Assembly (NCBI GenBank): GCA_037501455.1
Contig: CM074855.1
Location: 28,237,501 to 28,301,500, forward strand
Source of the DNA: Lantana camara
Taxonomy: Eukaryota > Streptophyta > Magnoliopsida > Lamiales > Verbenaceae
DNA length: 64,000 nucleotides
Reading direction: 5' to 3'
Notes under the pieces: model-generated
What the model was told of the DNA's origin: nothing
Seen by the model: the letters and a program-made list of their open reading frames with translations, nothing else
Databases searched by the model: none
Translations under genes and position numbers: made by a program
In this document: positions 1 through 11,302 of the stretch, one piece after another
Position numbering within the stretch: the stretch's first letter is position 1
Layout of the letters: each line of letters begins with the position of its first letter

Positions 1-10
1 GGAATATTTT

Positions 11-1070
11 ATGTTCTTCTATTGTGATAATTTTGCCTACCTTGAGCCAAGTTTGCTTCCCTTCGTTCTTTATTCATGCCATTACGCCGCTCACGTTCGA
101 TTGTTCTCCATTCCACACGAACAACTATGTAAAGTATATTAATGGTTAAACGAACACAAAATTTTAATTTATTAAAGTAAAATTTACAAATTGGTTTTAA
201 ATGAATTAAAATTTCTTATGACTCGCCTTCATATTGCTGTAAACGAAGATATTATTATTGTGTGTTTGTTAATACGTGCAATTGTTGTTTCTTATTCCTA
301 ATATAGATACTAAAAATCTATATATATATATATATATATTATTGGAAAAATGAATGAAATAATAAATAAAATGTCATCAAATAGAAAAGATTTTTAGACT
401 TAAAGGAAGTAATGTGGGGGGAAAAAAATAGAAAATATCTACGTTGTAGTAGTGATAGAAAAAAATAATAATAATTTTAGAGTCCAAGAGACAAACGGAT
501 TTTGTAAGGGGCTCTCACTTAGTAATTTCAAAATGATAAAATTAATGTACAACTCACTATTACCTGGATTTTGATTAGGAATAGTATCAATACGACCTGT
601 ACCACCCCATTCATATGTCGACCCAACATCCATATCCATATACGTTATTGGTTCTGAAATTGATGTTTGTTGAACAATTGATTGAGGCTCTGTTACATTG
701 CATAGTTCAACAAATTAATTTTTTTAATTTCATTACAAATGTAAAATCCATAAAATTAGGTTGTGATGTACCCGTTGCATTATCAGTCGCTGGTATATTT
801 TCTATTCTTCTATTGTGATAATTTAGCCTACGTTGAGCCAAGTATGCTTCCCTTCCTTCTTCATTCATACCAATACGCCGCTCACGCTCGATAGTTCTCC
901 ATTCATCGCGGACATCTGTATAAAGTATATCAATGGTTAAACAAACAAAAAAATTCTTATTATGTTAAATTAAAATGACAAATTGGTTTAAAACGAATTA
1001 AAAATTCTTAAGACTCGTCTTCATATTGCTGTAAACGAAGATGTTATTATTGTGTGTTTGTCAAAATCAT
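11..1070 (+). repeat. Direct repeat of about 270 bp, two copies 791 bp apart
   Basis: Bases 11-280 and 802-1070 align along their whole length with scattered substitutions. They include the exon copy above and flanking intron-like sequence down to a shared GTGTGTTTGT block. The exon was therefore duplicated together with its intron. Confidence 0.7.
338..525 (+). repeat. Dispersed repeat of about 190 bp, copy 1
   Basis: This segment starts at ATTGGAAAAATGAATGAAAT and ends at GGCTCTCACTTAGTAA. It is related to 13493-13687 in the same orientation. No terminal inverted repeat, coding potential or target duplication was found, so its class is unknown; a short MITE or SINE-like unit is possible. 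A (TA)n run sits directly on its left. Confidence 0.55.
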
Positions 1071-1625
1071 GCAATCGTTGTCTTTTAGAAATCTTTTGAC
1101 TGTTAATTAGTTGAAGAGGAGAGAAAAAATGATTATGTTGATAAGAATATTTATGTCGTACCCGTGATTTGATTATCTGAAATGATTTGTGTTCTTCTTT
1201 GACTGTAGTTTCTCCTACGTTGAGCTAATTGTGCAGCCCGTTGTTCATCGTTCATGGCATGGTGACGTAGATGATAATATGATCTCCATTGTTCTCGTTG
1301 TTGAGCTCTTGTGTTCGAGGGTGAACGGTCCATATATTTCACTGAAGAAAAAGTGCTCCATATTGTTTGTTTTAAAGATACAATACTATTATATTGTCAA
1401 TAAATAAAATGAATCAAAAATAATAAATTAATCGAGTAGATATACTAAATTTATAATTTTCCTATAATCTGAATCTAACAATTTCAAGACTTCACCAACA
1501 AAACTTTCACTTTCTGTGGATTGGCAATATAGATTGCATTTCGTTTACGCCACTGGCATATGTAAGGAAAATTGAGGCTGACCGGATTATTAATTTTAAA
1601 GTGTTAAATTAAAAATTAACCATAA

Positions 1626-1694
<69 letters not shown>
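1626..1694. repeat. (AAT)n microsatellite
   Basis: An uninterrupted run of AAT/ATA units about 68 bp long. Confidence 0.95.
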
Positions 1695-1696
<2 letters not shown>

Positions 1697-2329
1697 CCAT
1701 TCAAAAACATTTTAAAAAATGATTTCACTGAAAGAATAACGTTAGAATCCTTGTCTTCTAACGATATCAATACCTTAGTTTTGAATTAGTCTAAAAGAAT
1801 ATTGGATTATTTTAAAAAAATATTGGCTTAAGATTTCAACACAGAACAAATTTCTTGTTATTTTCCCGGCTTCACTTCCCTGCTACACTAATAAAATATT
1901 GGCAAGTGTCCCATCTAAAAGAGATTGAGGCATAGAGAATCTCTTAATTAATGTTAACGAATTTTCTCAAACCAATTTAACCATTAATATATATATATTT
2001 TTTGGTGTTCTACTTTCTTTTCTCTCTCTAATTTCGATTAATTTTTTCACTTTTCAACAATTTAGATTAGAAGTATTAACATTCAAACTATTTCAGTTAA
2101 ATAATACATCTAAGAATTGTGATCTCCACAATTATACAATATTGAGAATTTTTTTTTTTTTCCACATGATATGCAGGAAATTATCTTCTAGTAAGAGTGT
2201 AAGACAATTATATGAATCTTGATTTTTTTTTTTTTTTTTTTTTTTTGTGTCTAATTCTTATGTTTTCTTTGAATTTTTTGTTCTTTTATTTTTTACTTTT
2301 ATTTTTTAGGTCTTCTTTTTTTATTACTA
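1695..2329. other. AT-rich sequence without recognisable gene
   Basis: Poly-T runs at about 2150-2161 and 2224-2246. I see no coding segment on either strand. Confidence 0.6.
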
Positions 2330-2357
2330 CTAGTCAAATCAACGTGCGTTGCACGTT
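2330..2357 (-). mobile_element. Helitron 3' terminus (CTAG end with hairpin)
   Basis: Read on the minus strand, a 7-bp stem with a 3-nt loop (AACGTGC, AAC, GCACGTT) is followed by seven bases, then CTAG and a T. Helitrons end in CTRR a few bases after a short GC-rich hairpin and insert between A and T. The plus strand reads A|CTAG at 2329/2330, which fits. The element body would extend to the right, toward the Rep fragment at 7.4-8.2 kb. I could not find a convincing TC 5' end. Confidence 0.55.
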
Positions 2358-3720
2358 TATCATTTAATTTATTTAAATAAATTTAGTTATTATATTTATT
2401 GAACAAATTAAGATATTAAAAATATCTAGTTTGATTAAATAAATATAATAATATCTTTAATGAACCATTTAATTTTGAATAGTAACATATACAAAAATAT
2501 TTATATAAGATCTCTCTTTCAAATCATGTATAATAAGTATATAGAAATTCGAAGTAGAGAAACATGTAAATAAATAAATAATAAAAATATTTGAAACTAT
2601 ATTATTACATAAAACAAAATATTTAAAGTGTATACTATTAATTTGTCCAAATAGTTCTAACTTTTAAGTATAAGTAATAGTTTATAGCTTTCAAATATAT
2701 GCAATAAATAAAAAAACATATATAAAAGAATATAGACAAAAATTTAAGAGATCATATAAAATGCCATATTAACTATATGTATTTTATTCCTTATATTGTT
2801 TATTTTTTTAATATAATTTTTAATTTATTTTTAGTTTTTTTATGAAGTTTTGCAAAATCTTTTTATCGTCATTCAAAATCTGAAAGTTATATTCACTTTC
2901 AAAATTATAATTTTTGCACCTATTTTTTTTTTTCCATATTTCCGACCTCGATTCCATCATTTAAAATGGGAGCATTGTTTTTTTCTTTCTATTTTATTTC
3001 ATAATCTTGAGATATTGTAACTTTTGATATTTATCATCAATTTTAGTATAATTACCTTGCACTAAATATTCATATCTCAAAACCGTGGGTTTGACATATT
3101 ATCATTTTCAATATTATCCACTTTCTCAAATCTCCATCTTCTTCTCCATAATTGTAATTTGATTTAATGAGTATTTCTATTTTGATTTTTGTTGACATCT
3201 TGGATTATACTTTTTTAATTATATTGCACCTACCTCATGAAATTTTCAATTGATAACTTTTACTATTCGATTGCAGTGACAAAACAAAACTTTGTGGATA
3301 CTTGTAAATTAAGTTCCCTATAATATTTTGAGCTATATTCTCCTTAAACAATTAAAAGTGTTAGTAATTTAATTATATAAAATATTAATAGAGCTTTTAA
3401 TAATTTATTTATTTATAAAGTATCAAAGAAATAATATTTTATGAAAATTAATTTAACTCTCGGTTGAGCAATTTATGTACTCCTCAAATAATATGATGTA
3501 TAATATTTAGTTTCATTTTGTACCTATTATTAATTCAAAAATATACTTATTGATGGTTCGATATTTTTATATTACTTTGTATAGATTTTATATTTTCATC
3601 ATTGCACTTTCAATAGGAAACACCCTTTTCAAATGTTTATATTGATATATTGCATTTTTTACACGTTTCGTACCATAAGAAGGATTTGTTTCAATCCTGT
3701 CAGTCTCTCTTAAAACAATA

Positions 3721-3789
<69 letters not shown>

Positions 3790-3799
3790 CCTAAATAAA
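2358..3799. other. AT-rich sequence, possibly Helitron interior
   Basis: No open coding segment with recognisable similarity. It lies between the Helitron 3' end and the LINE tail and contains the long (TA)n run at 3725-3784. Confidence 0.4.
3725..3784. repeat. (TA)n microsatellite
   Basis: About 28 TA units. The apparent tyrosine-isoleucine reading frame across it is a repeat artefact. Confidence 0.95.
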
Positions 3800-5818
3800 G
3801 CAACCCAACACAGGAAAAGCAGTCTCAAGTTAAGACTCATCTAGTTTTGTCGGCAGAGCATTCTAGACACAGTAACCATCTTAAACCTTGTGACCTGTCC
3901 TCGCTAATTTATCTGTCATCATGTTTCATTATCTCGAGATTTATTTGATCCAAGTTTCCCAAGACTTTTGGAGTAAATTTCGCCAATCAAATATTACATT
4001 TCTCATTAGCTTCTTTTCTAAATCTTTCGTTGTTATCCATTTCACGATCGTCTTCGAATCAATCTCCACATTAATCTTCAAAAAGCGCCTCTCCCAAGCT
4101 AGTGTTAATCCTTTAAGTAAGCCTAATAACTATGCTACATTATTGAAACTATACCAAGATTCAGAGCATATCCTAGAACTCATCTTAATTAGTTGTTATC
4201 TCGAATGACGCCCCTGGCCAAGCATTGTTGGTGTGGTTATAAAAGCTTCCAACCGAGTTTAGTTTTACCCATCACTTCTCGGGTTTATCCCACGACAACT
4301 AAATGTAGATTTTCTTTTGCCTACACTTTTGTCCTCACTGATTAGTACTAAGATCTTAGATAATTCTTTTATGTGGCGAAAAGTGACTCTTCTAAGATTC
4401 ATAAAATTTTGATAGCTCCATCAGTTCCATGCTTTTCAAAGATTCAAAAGCATCAAGATCAAGACAAACCACCCAAGATATTCTAGGAATATATTGCTTA
4501 AAATTTGGCTATTAAAGCTCTCTTTAAGCCTGTTTGACACTCGCAAGCCACGAAAATTTCTTCAAGTTTGTGTATCAACAATCTTGTCCCACACCCAAAG
4601 TGCGAATGGAAAACTTCTCAGCAAGTGGTCCATATATTTATATCCTGTACAACAGTGCGTACATACATCATTTTCCACAAATTTTCTATCATACTTCAAT
4701 ACATTAGTGAGAAAGCTATCATATTAGCAAAGCTATAGAAAAATCATGAACTTTTAGGGCCAAGGTAATTTCTAAGTTCATTTTCAATTTTTCTCGCATG
4801 TCTCATCTGACACCATAAGCAGAGTATAGTCATTATATAGGAGAATTTATCTTTAGTTAACCCAGTCTAGACTCTCTTATCTCCGTTATCATGTAGCGCG
4901 ATTAGGACACTAAGTATCTCATCCACCACCTCCTTGAGCAGTATTGTTTTCACCTTATCCAAGTTTCAGTTTTTATCTATGTCAATGAGATTACATACAA
5001 TAAGATCTTTATCCTCCCCATGTATGTTATCTCTAAAGATGTCCGCTAGTTTTCCTTATGATAACCATCTATCATTCCATAAAGATGTCCATTCACCGTT
5101 CCCGATCTTCCATTTATAAAATGGTTCCACCATCCAAGTGCTTCTAACTATCCCCTTTCATGCTCAGGAAGCCATAAGTTGGGGATTATGTTCAAGAATG
5201 TCATCCCCTTTTAAATATTTTTTCTTATGTATCTAGTTTCACGCCATCGTCTCCTTATTGAACATTCTTCATCCCATTTAGCGAGCATCGCTATATATTT
5301 TTTTTTTGGGCATCTCTAAGACCCAATTTACCTTCTCGCTTCTTTCTAACCACCTTCTTCCACCCTACAAGATGGGTCCATTTCCTTGTTATATGAGTCA
5401 ACTAAAAAAAGTTGTATTTAAGTCGATTAAGTTTTTTTACGTGTGATTGGAGAACCAATTTGTGTGCATGTAGTAGATGGGGATTGAGCTCGTGATGCCC
5501 AGAATAAGTGTTATTCATCCGGTAAGGTTTGTCGTTTTGGCTTTCTATCCCAGAGGTATTTTTCGACTCTCTTAATCACAATCGAGAAATATTCATTATA
5601 GTTTCGGCCAAAGTTCTTCCGCACCCCCCAAATAATTCATTAAGTTGTCTGTACTTTACATGCCCAAACTTCTAGTAACCTGTTGCTTTAAATCATTTGA
5701 CATATAAGGTGTAAACAACACATGTGATTTGCTGAAGTTTAGTTTGAGGTCCAACTCCTTGTGAAATGCCTCAACCACACTGTAAATGCACTTCGGCCCA
5801 TCCAAGGTATCTTTAGCT

Positions 5819-6097
5819 GAGTTTATTGCACCAAAAACCCTGTGATATACCTAATTAGCACTCAGAACCTGTGATTTGACAATTCTCAAAACGAACCCTG
5901 TGATTGTAATAAATTAGCACTCAATTAGAATTTCAAACCCTACAGCCTTGGTTGTAGGGTTTTGAGTGCTAACTTTAATACAATCACAGGGTTTTCAGTG
6001 CTAATTTATATAATCACAAGGTTCTCTTTGAGAATTTTTAAATCATAGGGTTCAGAGTGCTAATTAGGCATAACACAGGTATCCAAGCAAAAAACTC
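5819..6097. mobile_element. Foldback MITE, Mutator-like, nested in the LINE
   Basis: The 279-bp element is nearly one long inverted repeat. The ends read GAGTTTATTGC on the left and, inverted, GAGTTTTTTGC on the right; both halves then continue with CTAATTAGCAC blocks. It is flanked by the 10-bp duplication ATCTTTAGCT at 5809-5818 and 6098-6107. Removing the element and one duplicate restores continuous LINE sequence. Long inverted ends with a 9-10-bp duplication point to mobilisation by a Mutator-like transposase. No coding capacity. Confidence 0.85.
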
Positions 6098-6524
6098 ATC
6101 TTTAGCTCCCAACATTGTTCGTAGAAAGCAAGTGTGAGATGTGAGGACCTCTCTGACATACCGTAATTAGCTTCCAGTGACCGACTAAAATGACCTCCTC
6201 AGTCATATACGTAAGTTATTCCGTACAGAGTACAAACAAATAAGGCGAGAATGATTGCCTTATCTGATGCCAATATAGCCTCTATCGGTTCACCATTCCA
6301 TAAAACCTCTAGTTGTGTCCCCTTCATTCTGCTCATACTGATATTGATGATTTTCATCGGGGATTTGAAGAAAGCTTTAGAAAACTCCACCGAACTTTGC
6401 CGAATGCCTTTTCAAGATTCAATTTAAGCACCATACCCCTTTTTTTTGTCATTGGAATGATGTAGCGTTCGTAACACTTCTTGAAGCAGTAAGATATTGT
6501 AATGGGTGTCTCGGCTTGGAATGA

Positions 6525-6698
6525 AGCTATTCTGGTTTGGGCTCACAATTTATTTGATATACGACTTAAACGAAGTATAATCATCTTGGTGATCATTTTG
6601 AGCAATAAGTTAGCTATTCTGGTTTGGGGTCATAATTTATTTTATATACGGTTTAAACAAAGTATAATCATCTTGGTGATCATTTTGAGCAATACGTT
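6525..6698. repeat. 87-bp tandem duplication in LINE RT
   Basis: Units 6525-6611 and 6612-6698 match along their length with a few substitutions. The unit is 29 codons long, so the duplication keeps the RT frame and doubles the N-V-L-x-K-x-I-T-K segment. Confidence 0.85.
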
Positions 6699-7399
6699 AC
6701 TCAATGTAAGGGACCGAATCTCTTTTGTTTTTCTGGAGAATTAACTTTCGAAATCAGACAAACAAACGTTTGATAAGCCTTCTTGCGAATTGATTCTCTC
6801 TCCATACAATCATTGATAAATTTCACTACGTCTCCTACTATATCCTAACAGGTTTGAAAAAAAATAGGCTTGGAAACCATCTGCTTCCAGTGCTTTGTAC
6901 GGGTGCATGCTCTTCACTACCCTCAAGATTTCCTCATTACAGGTCGTTCTTTCCAAGTTATTTTTTCACTACCACCTTAGTGTTCATTGGTGCAAGCTAA
7001 TACCTAGACTCATCACCTCTTCGATAATATCTCCACTGAATAGTACTTAGTACTCTCAAGTGTGTTGCTTGAGTTGATCATTATTTGTTACCCATTCGTC
7101 ACCTATTATGTGAGCATTTATCTAGTTCGTCTTTCTTCTCGTTATGGTTGAGGGATCAAAGGAACGTTTATGTTTATCCCTGAATTGGAGCCAATTAATT
7201 CTTTACTCTTAAAACTAAATAATCTCTTCTTGTTGCAATAGTTTGTTATATTCTGTCATCACTCCTTTTTTCAAATCTTTCGAATATTTATCCTGTTTGT
7301 CTCATATATAATGCTCTAGAAATTTTTTTTAAATTTTTTTGGTTGCCTTTTTCGCTTTTCGAGCACATTAAAGATTGTTCAATGACCATTATTCTAGAG

Positions 7400-8215
7400 C
7401 AATGATCCCAAGTCAAAATATTTTTCAAATTTTGATTCGGCCAATAAGTCATGTAGTGCTGCTTAATTTTGATGATATTGATCTAAATTGGTAATTGCTA
7501 GATCAATCTCATTCAAATTAAATTCAAAAGTTCTCCATATTTTTTCTTGAGCTAAAACCCAATCTAGCATTTTCAAATTGTTTAATCAAATCTTCGGAAT
7601 TTTGTTTACCATTCTATGCGATATTTATTCTCACTTTGTCATATCCTTTGTAAATATATTTGTAAAGATATTTCACAGTTGTCACTCTAAGAAAAATCTC
7701 GATGTTAATTGAGAAATATAACTTAATAATAGATATGGGTTATAAGGTACTACATATTGGTTATAAAGTTGTGTATTGTGAACTTGGACCATCACTCTGA
7801 TTCTTCTCCTTCCACATACCAGATATCCATCTTTACTTTGTATTGAGTTTTTGTAATATGAACATAAGTAATGATATTTATATTCTCCATCCATCATATA
7901 AAAATTATTTAAGCTCTTTTATCCACATGATTCATGCGCCATGTGTTCCATAACTAACTCATAAAGTTTGGGATTCTTTCCTTAGTCAAAAAACTTAACA
8001 CAGATAAATTGATCAAGTTGATCGTGTATTGCAATTTTATATTTTGACTCCAAAATTATCAAAATATGAGCATGTGTCAACCATTTCTTTTGAAACTCGA
8101 TTGCATGAATATGTGCAACCACCTTTTTAGAAATCTCCTTTTTGAATAATTGATATTTTAAATCCTGCAACTTTTCCCAAAAAACTCGTGATGTCTTTTA
8201 AATTATGAACAATAA
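7400..8215 (-). pseudogene. Helitron Rep (HUH endonuclease) fragment
   Basis: On the minus strand this reads as the Helitron_like_N / Rep region in order. Near 8120-8190 is a segment with R-V-F-W-E-K-L-Q-D-L. At about 8060-8110 is I-E-F-Q-K-K-x-L-x-H-A-H-I-L, which holds the HUH motif His-Ala-His. At 7730-7830 is D-G-Y-x-V with V-V-P-Y-N-P-Y-L-L-L, and at about 7440-7600 a segment with I-K-Q-F-E-N-A-R. These match the rolling-circle initiator domain of plant Helitrons, which nicks and joins DNA. Several frameshifts and stops are present. The helicase half is absent, because the sequence runs into the LINE near 7400. It has the same orientation as the Helitron 3' end at 2330, so one original element is likely. 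Confidence 0.75.
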
Positions 8216-9138
8216 ATGATACGATTAACTACTGATCACTAAGTAAAACATAACAAAATTAATAAATACTTGCATTCCTTTTCATGTGAAAGAACTTCAT
8301 TTGCATATGAAAATTTGATAACCGAGTGACATCATTATTAAATCAAATAAAAAATTTTATTTGGATTGTTCATTAATTTAGGTATGCGTTTGTATATACA
8401 TTAAAATCAAGTAATTCTTTCTTTCAACTAATTATTCTTTATCTCTTTTTTATTCTCTCTTCATTTGATCTTGGATTCTATTTTTTATTTATATTTTTCT
8501 AATGAACATTATTTAAGATTTATATTATTTTTTATTATTTATTTTATGTATGTAGTAGAATAATTAAAAAGTGTATATTTATATAAAAAACTCAAGGAAT
8601 GTTAAATTGAACATTATAAAAATAATTTATAAAATTATATTATATCTTATTTTTACATACACATATATTGAGTCTCCTTAAAATTCTTAATTTAAAGTAA
8701 CTCTGGTTTGACTACCTGCAATTCTAAATTATGGTATATTAAGTCGTAAGAAATCAAAAATGCTATTTGTACTTTTTAATATATATAGATTATGTTAATC
8801 ATCCTATCTAAATAATATTTATGCATTTAATTTATATTTGATTGTATAAACTAAAGGAAGATTATATGATTAATTAAATTTAGATAATTATAATTATATT
8901 AGTATTAGTTAATTGAAAATTATTACATTAACATTCATTCATTTATTAAAAAATATTTTATGTATATCATTCAATTATATTATTTTATTAATTAGATAAG
9001 TTTATACAATTATAGTACGATTATAATTTAACAAAGTTTATGAACTTAGGTAATTAGAATTATGGACTTAAATAATTAGAATTACATTAGGATTGATTTA
9101 TTGAAAATTGTCTTATGTAACTCATTCAATTTAAATTA
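8216..9138. other. AT-rich sequence, nothing recognised
   Basis: Roughly 900 bp of very AT-rich DNA without a coding segment or a clear repeat structure. Confidence 0.5.
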
Positions 9139-9147
9139 TATTTTATT

Positions 9148-10211
9148 GAGGAAATTGCTATTTTAGTCCCGTAATGTACCCACTTTTTAATTTTGGTCCC
9201 AACCATTACCATTTTCGCAATTTTAGTCCCGTATTGTTTGATTTTTTGCAAATTTCGTCCCAAACAGCATATTCCTTTAAATATTCCATCTCAAAAACTA
9301 ATTCTGTTAAGATTAATATCATTTTACCCCCTTATAATATCTTTTATCATCGAAAAACCCCAAAAAACAAATACATATACATTAACACCATCTTCCCCAC
9401 ATAACCACCCCACCCATTCCAAACACCCTACTTCACTATCGCCCCGCCACCACCACACCAAATCGTCACCACCACAGCCACTATCGCACCAAATCACCGC
9501 CACAACCGCCACACCCTCAGCAACTCGCCACCACCCTGACTACCTCTAGGCCAAATTGTCACCACCGCCACCACAATCACACCAAATCTCTGCCTTTGCC
9601 GTCACTACCATTGCAAACCCATTAAATCGCTGTCATTGCTACCATAGATTTATAGAAGAGGGAAGGTGAGGTTAAGAGAAAAAAAGAGTTGGGTGAGTTC
9701 TGATGAGTTTTAGGGGAAGAGTGTTTAAGTTGGCGTGGGGAAAGGGAGGGGTGTGTGATGTTTTTGTTTTTTTGTTTTTTTTTTCTATTATAATTTTATT
9801 TTTATATTTTAGTTTTTGTGAATATATGATAATGTGTTATACACACACTCATATATATATTAGGTTTTCAAAAAGAATTTTTTGGGTGATCTTTTTAAAA
9901 TTTTAAAATTTCTAGTTAATTTTTTTTTTAACTTGTTATTACATATATTTTTAAAATGTTATCATGTGTATATATTTTTTAATTTTTTTAGCAATTATTT
10001 TTGTTTTTTTTTCAATGTATATATATTATATTCTTTTTTGAAAAAAATCATCATGTGAATGTTTTTTTTATTAGCATATTCTAGTAATTTTTTAACTTAA
10101 TAAATTTTATTTATTTATTTTGTAAAGGTAATAAATATATGTATACATATTATTAATATAGTTAAATTTGTTTGATATAAATAATACAATATTGTTTTCT
10201 TTTAAATATAA

Positions 10212-10256
<45 letters not shown>

Positions 10257-10633
10257 TTTTATACACACACTCATATATATATTAGGTTTTCAAAAAGAAT
10301 TTTTTGGGTGATCTTTTTAAAATTTTAAAATTTCTAGTTAATTTTTTTTTTAACTTGTTATTACATATATTTTTAAAATGTTATCATGTGTATATATTTT
10401 TTAATTTTTTTAGCAATTATTTTTGTTTTTTTTTCAATGTATATATATTATATTCTTTTTTGAAAAAAATCATCATGTGAATGTTTTTTTTATTAGCATA
10501 TTCTAGTAATTTTTTAACTTAATAAATTTTATTTATTTATTTTGTAAAGGTAATAAATATATGTATACATATTATTAATATAGTTAAATTTGTTTGATAT
10601 AAATAATACAATATTGTTTTCTTTTAAATATAA

Positions 10634-10690
<57 letters not shown>

Positions 10691-11293
10691 TTTTATACAC
10701 ACACTCATATATATATTAGGTTTTCAAAAAGAATTTTTTGGGTGATCTTTTTAAAATTTTAAAATTTCTAGTTAATTTTTTTTTTTAACTTGTTATTACA
10801 TATATTTTTAAAATGTTATCGTGCGTATATATTTTTTAATTTTTTTAGCAATTATTTTTGTTTTTTTTTCAATGTATATATATTATATTCTTTTTTGAAA
10901 AAAATCATCATGTGAATGTTTTTTTTATTAGCATATTCTAGTAATTTTTTAACTTAATAAATTTTATTTATTTATTTTGTAAAGGTAATAAATATATGTA
11001 TACATATTATTAATATAGTTAAATTTGTTTGATATAAATAATACAATATTGTTTTCTTTTAAATATAAAATAATATATATATATATTAAAATTTTTGTTG
11101 GGTCTTAATCGAGAACAAAATATTTGAGAAGGGGTAAATTGCAATTATTTTTGTTTGTAATTGACGTATAATAGACGGTGGGACGAAATTTGCAAAAAAT
11201 CAAACAATACGGGACTAAAATTGCGAAAATGGTAATGGTTGGGACCAAAATTAAAAAGTGGGTACATTACGGGACTAAAATAGCAATTTCCTC
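9148..11293. mobile_element. Non-autonomous Mutator-like element, 2146 bp
   Basis: Perfect or near-perfect inverted ends of 114 bp (9148-9261 and 11180-11293) start with GAGGAAATTGCTATTTTAGT. The flanks carry the 9-bp duplication TATTTTATT at 9139-9147 and 11294-11302. Long inverted ends plus a 9-bp duplication are typical of Mutator. There is no transposase gene, so it depends on an enzyme encoded elsewhere. The interior consists of a GC-richer, CCACC-rich block (about 9370-9650), which could be a captured fragment, followed by three long tandem repeats. Confidence 0.9.
9839..11090 (+). repeat. Three tandem copies of a 420-434 bp unit inside the Mutator-like element
   Basis: Copies start at 9839, 10261 and 10695 with ATACACACACTCATATATAT. 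Each ends in a (TA)n run followed by TTAAAATTTT. Apart from (TA)n length and a few substitutions (for example ATCGTGCG against ATCATGTG in the third copy) they look identical, so the amplification is recent. Confidence 0.95.
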
Positions 11294-11302
11294 TATTTTA
11301 TT

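Larger units (their letters stand above)
1..1341 (-). pseudogene. Exon copies of a basic repeat protein (Helitron-like N-terminal region?)
   Basis: Three diverged copies of one exon can be read on the minus strand, at about 1-124 (cut by the window edge), 772-915 and 1162-1341. Each encodes the pattern M-N-x-E-x-R-x-A-x-L-A-Q-x-R-x-N-Y-x-x-R. The clearest copy, 1162-1341, reads MNDEQRAAQLAQRRRNYSQR. Each copy is preceded by an AG acceptor (ACATAG, TACAG, CTTCAG), and the two complete ones end at the same donor context, ACGG before GTAC. A further minus-strand segment, about 565-640, may be another exon ending before GTAATAG. Short basic motifs of this kind are common in front of plant Helitron and PIF1-like helicase proteins, but no catalytic domain is visible here, so the assignment is a guess. 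It could also be part of a repetitive host gene. The first copy contains no start, and I treat the set as a fragment. Confidence 0.4.
3830..7380 (-). pseudogene. LINE ORF2 remains: reverse transcriptase plus C-terminal RNase H
   Basis: From the 5' side, fragments read as follows. A fingers segment has the D-G-F motif of plant LINE RT (near 6900) and the N-V-L-x-K-x-I-T-K block (near 6600-6700). Near 6200-6390 comes a segment with V-L-W-N-G-E-P and L-F-V-C. Near 5750 comes a region equivalent to the post-catalytic K-S-H-V-L-F-x-P. Near 5600 is N-Y-L-G-G, and near 5090-5160 is W-K-I-G-N-G-E-W-T-S-L-W-N-D-R-W. Finally, 3840-4270 gives an RNase H-like domain, with W-V-K-L-N at its start and a later I-D-S-K-T-I-V-K-W. 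The YADD catalytic box is degraded. Such ORF2 proteins copy their own RNA at a nicked target. This copy cannot be functional. Confidence 0.7.
3800..7400 (-). mobile_element. L1-type LINE, 5'-truncated and decayed
   Basis: Reverse transcriptase, zinc-finger and RNase H pieces of a plant L1-type non-LTR retrotransposon follow each other in the expected order on the minus strand, with many stops and frameshifts. The 3' side is at the left. The 5' side appears to break off near 7400, where the reading changes from LINE linker sequence to Helitron Rep sequence. The endonuclease domain was not found. The element carries a nested foldback insertion (5819-6097) and an internal 87-bp duplication (6525-6698). 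Boundaries are approximate, because no clear poly-A tail or target duplication was seen. Confidence 0.75.

Noticed and set aside
2545..2555. GTAGAGA as the 5' end of a short Helitron
   Set aside because: The following base is A, not T, so the insertion context does not fit.
3588..3803. Open frame with a long tyrosine-isoleucine run (also 13611-13817)
   Set aside because: Created by (TA)n microsatellites; no protein signal outside the repeat.
9193..9549. Pro/His-rich open frame in the Mutator-like element
   Set aside because: Overlaps the terminal inverted repeat and a CCACC-rich low-complexity block; no family match. At most a captured fragment in unknown frame.
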